Shown here in pieces: positions 8,026 to 16,842 of a DNA stretch of 38,900 bases. This stretch comes from Deltaproteobacteria bacterium (GTDB lineage Bacteria > Desulfobacterota > Desulfuromonadia > Geobacterales > Geobacteraceae). Where the stretch lies: NCBI GenBank assembly GCA_021847245.1, contig JAJZUC010000022.1, positions 1-38,900 of the forward strand, read 5' to 3'. Every line of letters starts with the position of its first letter. The first letter of the stretch is position 1. Both the position numbers and the translations under genes were made by a program. The notes under the pieces are model-generated. The model saw nothing but the letters and a program-made list of their open reading frames with translations, had not been told where the DNA came from and did not search any database.

Positions 8026-8786
8026 GGGCGCTCCGGGTGGATGGTCCCTGCCCGCAGGACCAGCGGCCACGAAACGTGGCGCACCCGCGCCGGGTCCCCC
8101 CAGGCGGCGGAAAGCTCTTCGGCGACGGGGGGGAGGGGATCGCTGCCGACGATCCGCCGGTACTCTTTCACCGCCGACCAGGTTTCGAGGTATCCCAAGA
8201 GGTGCCCCGGCTCCCACTCCGCCGTCATGGTGAAGGCGGGGGCCTCCAGCTCCGGGAAGGGGAAGGGGATCGTCCGGTAGCCGGCGTCCACGTGGGCCCG
8301 CTCCGGGGGCCAGTAGGGGCCGATGGTGTCGTGGTAGAAGCGGCCGATCACCCGGTCGATCTCGGCGTCGATCGTGAGGAGCCCGTAGGTGAAGGCGGCG
8401 AAGACGGCCCCCTCCCGCGCCACCCGCCGCACCTCCGGGTAGAAGCGGTCGAAGTCGAACCAGTGGAGCGCCTGGGCCGCGATCACCAGGTCGACACAGC
8501 GGTCCGGCAGACCGGTCGCCTCTGCCGGCGCCACCCGGTACTCGACCCGGGGATGGGGGAGGGCGTTTTCGATCTGGGCCGCGCTCGGGTCGGCGGCGTA
8601 AACCCTGGCAAAGTGCTCCGCCAGGGCCACCGACGCCTGGCCGGTGCCGCAGCCGCAGTCCAGCGCCGCCTCGCGCCGCGGCGGCAGCCCCGCCAGCCAG
8701 GCGAAGAGCTCCGGCGGATAGCCGGGCCGGAAGGTCCGGTAGGCTTCGGAGCCGGCGGAAAAATAGTTCTTGAACGGTGCGGTCAT
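8022..8786 (-). CDS. Class I SAM-dependent methyltransferase
   Basis: This protein has 254 residues from ATG 8786, chosen for the GAGGGG site nine bases upstream; in-frame upstream codons add a segment with no family resemblance. Motif I is 'ALDCGCGTGQASVAL', the acidic strand-2 residue is in 'RVYAADPSAAQI', motif post-I is 'PAEATGLPDRCVDLVIAAQALHWF' in outline, and 'VRRVAREGAVFAAFTYG' follows. The HWFD segment and overall pattern match the TMT1/trans-aconitate-like methyltransferases (Methyltransf_11). The substrate is unknown. It overlaps the CAP-domain gene by four bases, so the two are cotranscribed. Confidence 0.88.
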   Translation of the reverse strand: MTAPFKNYFSAGSEAYRTFRPGYPPELFAWLAGLPPRREAALDCGCGTGQASVALAEHFARVYAADPSAAQIENALPHPRVEYRVAPAEATGLPDRCVDLVIAAQALHWFDFDRFYPEVRRVAREGAVFAAFTYGLLTIDAEIDRVIGRFYHDTIGPYWPPERAHVDAGYRTIPFPFPELEAPAFTMTAEWEPGHLLGYLETWSAVKEYRRIVGSDPLPPVAEELSAAWGDPARVRHVSWPLVLRAGTIHPERP

Positions 8787-8907
8787 GCTGTTTTCCCCTC
8801 CTGTCATCGGGAAGCGGATTAAGTCAGAATGGTGTTTTACAAGATTTTCTCGACAAAACGGTTTCCATGTCGATACAAAAAGGTAAGGAGATGATAAGGA
8901 GACGCCT

Positions 8908-9330
8908 ATGGACACTATCATAATCGACACGGAACTTGAACACTACTACCGCGAACGCCTCACCTCGTCCAGCCGGCACGCGCTGCGCCGCCTTCAAGTG
9001 CGGGCCTGCGCCCGGTTTCACGGCCCGGAGCTGGAGGAGTACCTGCGGCGCCTGCGTTCCCATGCCCGCGCCTACGCCCGGGTGGGGCGGGTGCTCCAGT
9101 CCCCCTTCCGCCACATGGAGACGGCCCTCTTCCTGTCGAGCCTCAGCCTCTTTGTGGCCGGCTTCGTCATGGTCGGCTGCGGCGAGCTCTCCGTCCCGGT
9201 TGCCTGCGGCACGGCGGCGGGGCTCGTGGGAATGGTGGAATGCGCCCGAAAGCTCGCCGGTCACTGGCAGCAGTACGGGGTCATGGAAGCGGTCTACCGC
9301 GAGCTGGCCGAAAGCCTGATGGAAAGATAG
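8908..9330 (+). CDS. Small membrane protein of unknown function
   Basis: This 140-residue protein has a charged, Arg-rich N-terminal half ('RHALRRLQVRACARFHGPE'), two adjacent hydrophobic segments (about residues 68-90 and 92-112, 'ALFLSSLSLFVAGFVMVGC' and 'VPVACGTAAGLVGMVE'), and a short amphipathic C-terminal tail. It is probably an inner-membrane hairpin protein with both ends in the cytoplasm. AAGGAG lies upstream of the ATG. I do not recognise the family. It diverges from the methyltransferase operon and converges on proC. Confidence 0.65.
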   Translation: MDTIIIDTELEHYYRERLTSSSRHALRRLQVRACARFHGPELEEYLRRLRSHARAYARVGRVLQSPFRHMETALFLSSLSLFVAGFVMVGCGELSVPVACGTAAGLVGMVECARKLAGHWQQYGVMEAVYRELAESLMER

Positions 9331-9549
9331 CCCACCCTTTCCGCCCCCACCGCCGCTTCCCGCTCCTGGTCAGGGCCGCGGTCCCGGAGACGGAAAAGGC
9401 TCAGTCATGGTTCAGTTCCTCCTGGTGCATGGAATCTGACGTCTGCGGGAGCGTGCCTCTTCGTGCTTCTCCAGGCCGCATTCGGGAGGATCTCGCCATG
9501 AAAATGCCAAGGGAGACGACAACCCGGAACATTGAGTGAAAGAGGGCCG

Positions 9550-10362
9550 CTACTTCCTGCCGAGCTCGGCCGAGCGGGTGGTCGCCGCGTCGACGGCGCC
9601 GATGACCATGCCGCGGAAGCCGTTCTGCTCCAGGGAGGCGAGGCCGGCGATGGTGGTGCCGCCGGGGGAGGTGACTTTCTCCCGGAGGATGGCCGGGTGC
9701 TCGCCGCTCTCCATGACGAGCTTCGCTGCGCCGAGGACGGTCTGGGCGGCGAGCCGGGCCGCCACGTCGCGGGGGAGGCCGTTCTTGACCCCGGCGTCGG
9801 AGAGCGCCTCGATGAAGGTGAAGACGTAGGCCGGGCCGCTGCCGGAGAGCCCGGTCACCGCGTCCATGAGCTTTTCCTCCACCACGCAGCTCGTCCCGAC
9901 CAGGTCGAAGATCCCCCGCGCGAAGAAGAGGTCTTCGTCGGTGGCGTGGGTGCCGCGGCTCAGGGCGGAGGCGCCGTGCAGGACCAGGGCCGGGGTGTTC
10001 GGCATGACCCGGATCACCCGGACCGGCCCGTCGCACGCCTCTTCGATGGCGGCGGCCGTTACCCCCGCCATGATGGAGATGAGGAGCTTGCCGTCAAGGG
10101 AGCCGGAACCCATCCCGGCGATCACCCCCCGGAAGAGCTGGGGCTTGACGGCGAGGATGACGGCGTCGCTTGCGGTCACCACGTCGGTATTCTCGGCCCG
10201 CGCATCGACGCCGTAGCGGCTCCGCAGCTCCTCCCGGCGGGGCGCCACCGGCTCCGCGACGAGGATGTCGGCCGCCGGCACCCGTCCCGCGAGGAGCCCC
10301 TTGATGATCGCCTCCGCCATGTTCCCACCGCCGATGAAGCCGAGTTTCCGACCTTGAAGCAT
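9550..10362 (-). CDS. proC: Pyrroline-5-carboxylate reductase
   Basis: This enzyme reduces pyrroline-5-carboxylate to proline with NAD(P)H, the last step of proline synthesis. The 270-residue length is standard. The Rossmann motif is 'LGFIGGGNMAEAIIKGLL'. 'VILAVKPQ' and 'RVMPNTPALV' follow, and the C-terminal signature is 'TGLSGSGPAYVFTFIEAL', with 'SPGGTTIAGLASLE' near the end. An AAGGGGAG site precedes ATG 10362. The gene is monocistronic; a palindromic repeat element begins only 37 bases upstream of its start, so its promoter lies in or next to that element. Confidence 0.96.
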   Translation of the reverse strand: MLQGRKLGFIGGGNMAEAIIKGLLAGRVPAADILVAEPVAPRREELRSRYGVDARAENTDVVTASDAVILAVKPQLFRGVIAGMGSGSLDGKLLISIMAGVTAAAIEEACDGPVRVIRVMPNTPALVLHGASALSRGTHATDEDLFFARGIFDLVGTSCVVEEKLMDAVTGLSGSGPAYVFTFIEALSDAGVKNGLPRDVAARLAAQTVLGAAKLVMESGEHPAILREKVTSPGGTTIAGLASLEQNGFRGMVIGAVDAATTRSAELGRK

Positions 10363-10399
10363 GATATCTCCCCTTCCCTGTAGGCGCCGCGCGCGTTTA

Positions 10400-10543
10400 T
10401 CAGGCTGTTGAAAAACTACTGCGGGGCCGGTCTGCGGTGTTGCCGCTCGCTCAAAAACTCAACGTACCTACGGGTACGCCTCGCTTTTTCGCTCGCTTGC
10501 GCCTAGCATCCCGGCCTCCTCGCTACGTTCTTCAACAGCCTGA
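10400..10543. repeat. Palindromic MITE-like element with terminal inverted repeats
   Basis: The 144-base element is bounded by TCAGGCTGTTGAAAAAC (10400) and its inverted copy GTTCTTCAACAGCCTGA (ending 10543), with one mismatch in 17. Its exact centre is another palindrome, CGTACC-TACG-GGTACG (10463-10478), so the whole forms a long imperfect hairpin. It carries no reading frame of interest. Copies of such sequences are familiar from Geobacter genomes as I recall. A possible single-end relic, 'CAAGCTGTTGAAAAACC', lies at about 5676-5692. No clear target duplication is visible. Confidence 0.8.
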
Positions 10544-10699
10544 ATGTGGTTTTCACCGTAATAGAGCCGTCACCCCGAAATGTCAAGCCGGATGAGAAGA
10601 GGTGGGGTGACGAAGCTTGCGTTTTTCGGGTTTGCGATGACTTGATTTTCACTGGGGAAACGGCGTGTTTTGAAAATTGTGTTACGGCCGAAAAAATCG

Positions 10700-10728
10700 T
10701 TGACACCCTTATTTCTTTATATTATAAA
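10700..10728 (+). promoter_or_regulatory. Consensus sigma70 promoter of the polyamine regulator
   Basis: A perfect TTGACA (10700-10705) is followed after exactly 17 bases by TATAAA (10723-10728, five of six consensus positions). The start of transcription would be near 10735, giving a leader of about 125 bases that contains all three palindromes at 10761-10845. The local sequence is AT-rich compared with its surroundings. Confidence 0.75.
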
Positions 10729-10760
10729 CCACCCCTTGTGCGCGCGTGGTTAAACATAAA

Positions 10761-10845
10761 GTTTAGAAATGCTAAACCCGTCGCCTTACAGAAAGTTTAG
10801 AAATGCTAAACTCCTCAGATGACATAAAGTTTGGCATTCCTGAAC
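10761..10845 (+). promoter_or_regulatory. Three phased 17-bp palindromic operators
   Basis: Two identical copies of GTTTAGAAATGCTAAAC (10761-10777 and 10795-10811) are perfect inverted repeats, GTTTAG-N5-CTAAAC. A degenerate third copy, GTTTGGCATTCCTGAAC, is at 10829-10845. The three start positions are exactly 34 bases apart. Each is preceded by a similar AAA run (CATAAA, CAGAAA, CATAAA). They lie between the predicted transcription start and the GTG of the XRE-cupin gene; the last ends only a few bases before its GGAGG site. This is the expected arrangement for autoregulation by the encoded dimeric regulator. Confidence 0.75.
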
Positions 10846-10858
10846 CCGGAGGAACGCA

Positions 10859-11404
10859 GTGAAGATCGGCGAGCGGTTGAAGCGGCTCAGGATGGTCAAC
10901 TCCCTCACCCAGGAAGAGCTGGCGAGTCGGGCTGACCTCACCAAGGGGTACATCTCCCAGCTGGAAAACGACGCCACCTCTCCCTCCATAGCCACCCTGA
11001 AGGACATTCTCGACGTCTTCGGCGTCAGCATGCAGGAGTTCTTCGGCGATCCCATCGGCGAGGACGTGGTGTACGGCAAGGAGGCGCGGGTCCAGCCCTC
11101 GGCCGGCGACGAGAAGATCCGGGTGGAGCTTCTGGTCCCCGGCGCCCAGAACCGGGAGATGGACCCGGCGCTGGTGACCCTGGCCCCCGGCGAGGAGATG
11201 GACGAGCAGAATTTCCACGAGGGGGAGGAGTTCGGTTTCGTCCTCCTGGGGAAGATCCAGCTCCGGCTGGACGACAAGGTTCATACGGTGAAGAAGGATG
11301 AGTGCTTCTACTTCACCTCGGACAAGCGCCACACGGTGAAGAACATCGGCAGGGGGCCGGCGAAGATACTGTGGGTGGTGACCCCGCCGACGTTCGATTA
11401 TTGA
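10859..11404 (+). CDS. XRE-family transcriptional regulator with cupin sensor domain (PuuR-like)
   Basis: The protein has 181 residues. Start GTG 10859 follows a GGAGG site. Residues 1-60 are a lambda-repressor-type helix-turn-helix ('IGERLKRLRMVNSLTQEEL', 'LTKGYISQLENDATSPSIAT'). Residues about 105-178 are a cupin_2 beta-barrel with 'FHEGEEFGFVLLGKIQL' and 'DECFYFTSDKRHTVKNIG'. The architecture and length match PuuR, the putrescine-responsive repressor of E. coli. Position at the head of the polyamine genes supports a polyamine-sensing role, though the ligand is inferred. Phased palindromes in its own leader point to autoregulation. Whether it also controls the downstream genes is open: an inverted-repeat element lies between. 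Confidence 0.87.
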   Translation: MKIGERLKRLRMVNSLTQEELASRADLTKGYISQLENDATSPSIATLKDILDVFGVSMQEFFGDPIGEDVVYGKEARVQPSAGDEKIRVELLVPGAQNREMDPALVTLAPGEEMDEQNFHEGEEFGFVLLGKIQLRLDDKVHTVKKDECFYFTSDKRHTVKNIGRGPAKILWVVTPPTFDY

Positions 11405-11408
11405 GGGA

Positions 11409-11529
11409 GGGGCGATATCTTCCGACCATCTCGACGCCGTGTCCTCGAAACCCTGCCTCAACGTAGCGCTGCTACGCCTCGGCACGGTTTCTGCGGGCCA
11501 GCGCCGATCTGGCCGAAATCTCTCGCCCC
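11409..11529. repeat. Imperfect inverted-repeat element downstream of the regulator
   Basis: The 121-base block is bounded by GGGGCGATATCTTCCGACCA and, on the other strand, GGGGCGAGAGATTTCGGCCA; over 28 bases about 20 match. In the middle is the perfect hairpin CGTAGC-GCT-GCTACG, flanked by GAAACCCTGCC and its near-perfect complement GGCACGGTTTC. The nested symmetry is typical of non-coding palindromic repeats. It sits directly after the stop codon of the XRE-cupin gene and could act as a transcript-end structure, though no U-tract is present. Confidence 0.6.
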
Positions 11530-11671
11530 GCGGGAAAATGCGGCGAGTCATCACTGCAAGGCCGCATGCCGAGTCGAAACCTCGTAGTCCGGTGGTAAAG
11601 AAAACTTATAAACTACCAACATAACCAGGGGTGTCAGTGTGCAAATATGGCGGCCCTTCTCGGAGGATGCA

Positions 11672-12865
11672 ATGAGCAAAGTTCTGATCATCGGGGCCGG
11701 CGGGGTCGGCCAGGTCGTTGCCCACAAGTGCGCCCAGCGTCGGGACATCTTCAGCGAGATCACCCTGGCGTCCCGGACCAAGGCCAAGTGCGATGCCATC
11801 GCCGCCCAACTGAACAACAGCATCGCCACGGCCCGGGTGGATGCCGATAACGTTCCCGAACTGGCGGCGCTCATAAGGCGCGAGCAGCCGAACCTCGTCC
11901 TCAACGTGGCGCTCCCCTACCAGGACCTGACCATCATGGATGCCTGCCTGGAGACGGGGGTCGACTACCTGGATACCGCCAACTACGAGCCCCGGGACAC
12001 CGCCAGGTTCGAGTACCACTGGCAGTGGGCCTACCAGGACCGCTTCAGGGATGCGGGGCTCATGGCGCTTCTCGGCTCCGGCTTCGACCCGGGGGTCACC
12101 AACGTCTACACCGCCCTGGCGGCCAAGAAGTACCTGGACGAGGTGCAGGAGATCGACATCATCGACGCCAACGCCGGAAGCCACGGCCAGCCCTTCGCCA
12201 CCAACTTCAACCCGGAGATCAACATCCGGGAGGTGACCGCCCCGTGCCGCCACTGGGAGAACGGCCGGTGGGTGGAGACTCCGCCGCTCACCACCAGGCA
12301 CTCCTTCGACTTCCCCGAAGGGATCGGCCCCCTGAACATCTACCGGATGTACCACGAGGAGATGGAGTCCATCGTCAAGCACATCCCGACCATCAAAAAG
12401 GCCCAGTTCTGGATGACCTTCTCCGACAACTACCTCAAGCACCTGGAGGTGCTGCAGAATGTCGGCATGACCCGCATCGACGAGGTGGAGTTCCAGGGAC
12501 AGAAGATCGTGCCGCTCCAGTTCCTGAAGGCGGTCCTCCCTGACCCGGGAAGCCTCGGGCCGCTGACCAAGGGGAAGACCTGCATCGGCGTCATCGCCCG
12601 GGGGGTGAAGGACGGGAAGCGGAAACAGGTCTATATCTACAACATCTGCGACCACGAGGCCTGCTACAAAGAGGTCGGCTCCCAGGCCATCAGCTACACC
12701 ACCGGCGTGCCGGCGGTGGTGGGGGCCATCATGATGCTGACCGGGAAGTGGCATAAGCCGGGGGTCTGGAACATGGAGCAGTTCGATCCGGAGCCGTTCC
12801 TGGAGGTGCTCGGGCCGATGGGGCTGCCGGAGGTGGTCGTCGAGGGCGAGTGGCCGGAGCTGTAA
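11672..12865 (+). CDS. Carboxynorspermidine synthase (saccharopine dehydrogenase family)
   Basis: The protein has 397 residues from ATG 11672 (GGAGG six bases upstream). The N-terminal Rossmann motif is 'VLIIGAGGVGQVVAHKCAQ', then 'NLVLNVALPYQDLTIMDAC' and 'VDYLDTANYEP', typical of the saccharopine dehydrogenase-like carboxynorspermidine dehydrogenases. Later, 'ALLGSGFDPGVTNVYTA' and 'INIREVTAPCRHWENG' match the same subfamily. The enzyme condenses aspartate semialdehyde with putrescine or diaminopropane and reduces the Schiff base with NADPH, giving carboxyspermidine or carboxynorspermidine. nspC, which decarboxylates that product, follows after a toxin-antitoxin pair. True saccharopine dehydrogenase is much less likely in this context. 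Confidence 0.9.
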   Translation: MSKVLIIGAGGVGQVVAHKCAQRRDIFSEITLASRTKAKCDAIAAQLNNSIATARVDADNVPELAALIRREQPNLVLNVALPYQDLTIMDACLETGVDYLDTANYEPRDTARFEYHWQWAYQDRFRDAGLMALLGSGFDPGVTNVYTALAAKKYLDEVQEIDIIDANAGSHGQPFATNFNPEINIREVTAPCRHWENGRWVETPPLTTRHSFDFPEGIGPLNIYRMYHEEMESIVKHIPTIKKAQFWMTFSDNYLKHLEVLQNVGMTRIDEVEFQGQKIVPLQFLKAVLPDPGSLGPLTKGKTCIGVIARGVKDGKRKQVYIYNICDHEACYKEVGSQAISYTTGVPAVVGAIMMLTGKWHKPGVWNMEQFDPEPFLEVLGPMGLPEVVVEGEWPEL

Positions 12866-12888
12866 GGTCAAAATATTGAGGTGAGATC

Positions 12889-13185
12889 ATGGCAGAGCGC
12901 GAAGCCGTTACGCCGTTCGATGACACGATCATCAGTTTCATGGCCCGGCACGGGGCAGAGCGGGTCGGCGTCTTCGGGTCCTATGCACGGGGTGAGGCGC
13001 GGCCGGACAGCGATCTCGATCTGCTCGTCTGGTTTTCGGACCAGAAGAGCCTTCTGGGTCTGATCCGGCTTGAGCGGGAGCTGTCCGAACTGCTCGGCGT
13101 CAAGATCGACCTGCTGACCGAAGGAGCCATCAGCCCGTACCTGATCGAGCGGATCAGGCGGGAACTCAGGGTGATTTATCAATGA
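12889..13185 (+). CDS. mntA: MntA-type nucleotidyltransferase antitoxin
   Basis: This 98-residue minimal nucleotidyltransferase has the motif 'GVFGSYARGEARPDSDLDLLV', that is GSx10DxD, and a third acidic residue in 'VKIDLLTE'. MntA antitoxins AMPylate a tyrosine of the partner HEPN toxin and so inactivate it. The stop overlaps the start of hepT as ATGA, the usual antitoxin-first order. It begins 23 bases after the carboxynorspermidine synthase gene and has a GAGGTGA site. The pair interrupts what is otherwise a polyamine operon. Confidence 0.92.
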   Translation: MAEREAVTPFDDTIISFMARHGAERVGVFGSYARGEARPDSDLDLLVWFSDQKSLLGLIRLERELSELLGVKIDLLTEGAISPYLIERIRRELRVIYQ

Positions 13186-13525
13186 TCCGCGACGACAGCG
13201 TCTATCTGGCCCACATTATCGACGCGCTGCGGCAGATTGTCGAATATACGCAGGGGATGGACTATGAGCGCTTCCGCGCGGCCCGCATGGTGCAGGATGC
13301 CGTAATCAGGCAGTTCGAGGTGGTCGGCGAGGCGACCAAGAACCTGTCGGCCGGTTTCCGGGAGCGCCATGACTCTATGCCATGGAAAGACCTCGCGGGT
13401 TTTCGTGACAAGCTGATCCATCAGTATTTCGGTGTTGATCTGGCAATGGTCTGGCGTTCCGTTATGGACGACGTGCCATTGCTGCTTGAAGGCCTGACGG
13501 GCATTGCCACGGAGGAGGGTGCGTT

Positions 13526-13529
<4 letters not shown>
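13182..13529 (+). CDS. hepT: HepT-type HEPN ribonuclease toxin (DUF86)
   Basis: The 115-residue helical protein carries the HEPN active site 'FRDKLIHQYFG', an RX4HXY motif whose Arg and His catalyse RNA cleavage and whose Tyr is the AMPylation target of MntA. 'RMVQDAVIRQFEVVGEATKNLS' is the conserved DUF86 helix. All key residues are present, so the toxin looks intact. Its stop codon TGA (13527-13529) overlaps the presumed CTG start of nspC, implying translational coupling of the toxin-antitoxin pair to polyamine synthesis. Confidence 0.92.
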
Positions 13530-14676
<1,147 letters not shown>

Positions 14677-14680
<4 letters not shown>

Positions 14681-14798
14681 CCCCCTCGATCCCCCCTTGT
14701 CAGGGGGGAAGACCTGCCCCGATCCGTCTTCCGCCTGCGGTCACCTCCCCTGACAAGGGGAGGCCGGGAGGGGTTAGAGGAGGCCGGGAGGGGTTAGA
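14677..14798. repeat. Large palindromic intergenic element with a 20-bp tandem duplication
   Basis: The perfect 14-bp arms CCCCTTGTCAGGGG (14693-14706) and CCCCTGACAAGGGG (14747-14760) are nested in weaker outer arms (CTAACCCCCTC near 14677 against GAGGGGTTAG near 14788). The right end is duplicated: GGAGGCCGGGAGGGGTTAGA occurs at 14759-14778 and 14779-14798. The element fills most of the gap between nspC and speA. It overlaps the nspC stop codon by a few bases. A transcript through it would form a long hairpin, which may reduce read-through into speA. Confidence 0.7.
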
Positions 14799-14852
14799 CG
14801 GTGGTGAAATGTGATGGTTGCATCAAATTTTTCGAAAGCATGGTGATCTGAT

Positions 14853-16760
14853 ATGGAACGCTGGTCGATCAACGACTCCGCCAAAATCTACAACCTCCCC
14901 AACTGGGGCGCCGATCTCTTCTCCATCAACAAGAAGGGGAACGTCTGCGTGCACCCGTCTCCCACGTCGAAGCATTCCATCGACCTGCGGGCGCTGGTGG
15001 ACGACCTGATCAAGCGCAAGATCAAGCCCCCCGTTCTGCTGCGCTTCATGGACGTCCTGCAGGGACGGATCGCCGCCATCAACCGGGTCTTCAGGAACGC
15101 CATCGAGGAGAACGACTACCCGGCCCGGTACCAGACCTTCTACCCCATCAAGGTGAACCAGCAGCGGCAGGTGGTGGAGGCGATCGCCAAGTTCGGCAAG
15201 CGCTACAACATCGGCCTGGAGGTGGGCTCCAAGCCGGAGCTCGTGATCGGCATTTCCTTCGCCACGGGGAACGGCATCCCGATCATCTGCAACGGTTACA
15301 AGGACACCGAGTACATCGAGACGGTCCTCTACGCCACCAAGATCGGCTACGACATCACCATCGTGGTGGAGAAGATGTTCGAGCTGGAGAAGATCATCGC
15401 CCTGTCGAAAAAGACCGGCATCAAGCCGAAGCTCGGCATCCGGGTGAAGCTCTCCTCCAAGGGGACGGGGAAGTGGGCCACCTCCGGCGGCGAGGACGCC
15501 AAGTTCGGGCTGCGGATGTCGGAGATCATCGCCGCCATCGGGCTGCTGGAAGAGCATGAGCTCCTCGACCGGGTGAAGCTGATCCACTTCCACATCGGGA
15601 GCCAGATCACCAAGATCGACAAGATCAAGAGCGCCCTCATCGAGGGGACCCGGGTCTACGCCGAGATGCGGAAGCTCGGGGTCGGGATCGAGTACGTCGA
15701 CATCGGCGGCGGCCTCGGGGTCGACTACGACGGCTCCAAGTCGAGCTACTTCTCCAGCGTCAACTACTCCATCGAGGAGTACGCCAACGACGTCATCTAC
15801 CAGATCAAGAACATCTGCGAGGACGCCGGCGTGGAGTGCCCCAACATCATCTCCGAATCGGGGCGGGCCACGGCGGCCCATTACTCGGTGCTGGTGACGA
15901 ACCTCCTCAACACCAATACGGCCAACATCATGCCCGACTTCGAGGAAACCCTCAACGGCGCCGAGAAGCTGGCCCCCACGGTCAAGAAGCTGGTGGACAT
16001 CTACAAGAGCATCGACCGCTACTCGCTGCGGGAGGACTACCACGACACGGTCCAGCTGATCCAGGAGGCGGTGAGCCTCTTCAACCTCGGCTACCTGACC
16101 CTCAACGAGCGGGCCATGGCCGAGTGGCTCCACGGCAAGATCCTGCGCAAGATCAACGGCATCGTGGAGAAGATCAAGCCGATCCCCGAGGAGCTCCAGA
16201 ACTTCCAGCTGTCACTTCGGCAGACCTACTTCGCCAACTTCTCGCTCTTCCAGTCGATCCCCGACTCCTGGGCCATCGACCAGCTCTTCCCGATCGTGCC
16301 GATCCAGCGGCTCAACCAGAAGCCCGACGTCATGGCCTCCATCGCCGACATCACCTGCGACTCCGACGGCGAGATCACCAGCTTCGTGGGGGAGAACGGC
16401 CGGACCAAGTACCTGCCGCTCCACAAGATCCGCAAGGATGAGGACTACTTCGTCGGCTTCTTCCTGATCGGCGCCTACCAGGAGATCCTGGGGGACATGC
16501 ACAACCTCTTCGGCGATACCAACGCCGTGCACGTCACCTTCAACAAGAAGACCGGCTACAAGGTCGACACCGTGATCCATGGCGACGCCACCTGGGAGAG
16601 CCTGAAATACGTCCAGTACAAGGGACCGGAGATCCTGAAGCACGTCCGCGACAACCTGGAGAAGGACGTGGCCCTGCGCAAGGTCACCATCGAGGAGAGC
16701 AGCCACTTCCTGGAACTCCTGGACCGCACGCTCCTCGGGTACACCTACCTGGGAGAATGA
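14853..16760 (+). CDS. speA: Biosynthetic arginine decarboxylase
   Basis: This 635-residue PLP enzyme converts arginine to agmatine, the first committed step toward putrescine. It begins 'MERWSINDSAKIYNLPNWGAD', the standard start of the SpeA family. The PLP lysine is in 'TFYPIKVNQQRQVVEAI'. 'LGIRVKLSSKGTGKWATSGG', 'IHFHIGSQITKI', 'YVDIGGGLGVDYDGSKS' and 'ISESGRATAAHYSVLV' are all characteristic, and the C-terminal half has the family helical insertion. Length is close to the 658 residues of E. coli SpeA. The ribosome-binding site is weak (GGTGAT). It follows nspC across a 170-base palindromic gap. Agmatine-to-putrescine enzymes are not in the window. Confidence 0.96.
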   Translation: MERWSINDSAKIYNLPNWGADLFSINKKGNVCVHPSPTSKHSIDLRALVDDLIKRKIKPPVLLRFMDVLQGRIAAINRVFRNAIEENDYPARYQTFYPIKVNQQRQVVEAIAKFGKRYNIGLEVGSKPELVIGISFATGNGIPIICNGYKDTEYIETVLYATKIGYDITIVVEKMFELEKIIALSKKTGIKPKLGIRVKLSSKGTGKWATSGGEDAKFGLRMSEIIAAIGLLEEHELLDRVKLIHFHIGSQITKIDKIKSALIEGTRVYAEMRKLGVGIEYVDIGGGLGVDYDGSKSSYFSSVNYSIEEYANDVIYQIKNICEDAGVECPNIISESGRATAAHYSVLVTNLLNTNTANIMPDFEETLNGAEKLAPTVKKLVDIYKSIDRYSLREDYHDTVQLIQEAVSLFNLGYLTLNERAMAEWLHGKILRKINGIVEKIKPIPEELQNFQLSLRQTYFANFSLFQSIPDSWAIDQLFPIVPIQRLNQKPDVMASIADITCDSDGEITSFVGENGRTKYLPLHKIRKDEDYFVGFFLIGAYQEILGDMHNLFGDTNAVHVTFNKKTGYKVDTVIHGDATWESLKYVQYKGPEILKHVRDNLEKDVALRKVTIEESSHFLELLDRTLLGYTYLGE

Positions 16761-16800
16761 CGCCTTATTGAGGCGGCGAACGCCTCACAAGACAGAGGGA

Positions 16801-16842
16801 AGAGAAAACGCCCCTGATGTTCCGGTGCCGGAACGTCAGGGG
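16801..16842 (-). terminator. Rho-independent terminator (minus strand)
   Basis: Arms 16811-16825 and 16828-16842 (CCCCTGATGTTCCGG and its near-perfect complement, one mismatch) form a 15-bp stem. On the minus strand the hairpin is followed by CGTTTTCTCTT. It would end minus-strand transcripts coming through the secreted coiled-coil gene and the cydA remnant. On the plus strand the hairpin also lies about 50 bases after speA but without a U-tract. Confidence 0.6.

Noticed and set aside
9407..9439. A ten-codon frame 'MVQFLLVHGI' followed by TGA, resembling the first strand of an alpha/beta hydrolase.
   Set aside because: Too short to distinguish a gene relic from chance; no later hydrolase block is recognisable in the 219-base gap 9331-9549.
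9498..9539. A 13-codon frame with GGGAGG upstream of its ATG.
   Set aside because: No similarity or conservation can be shown from one sequence, and it points head-on into proC.
10546..10800. Short plus-strand open frame (84 codons) upstream of the XRE-cupin gene.
   Set aside because: It runs through the consensus promoter and the first operator and has no Shine-Dalgarno or family resemblance.
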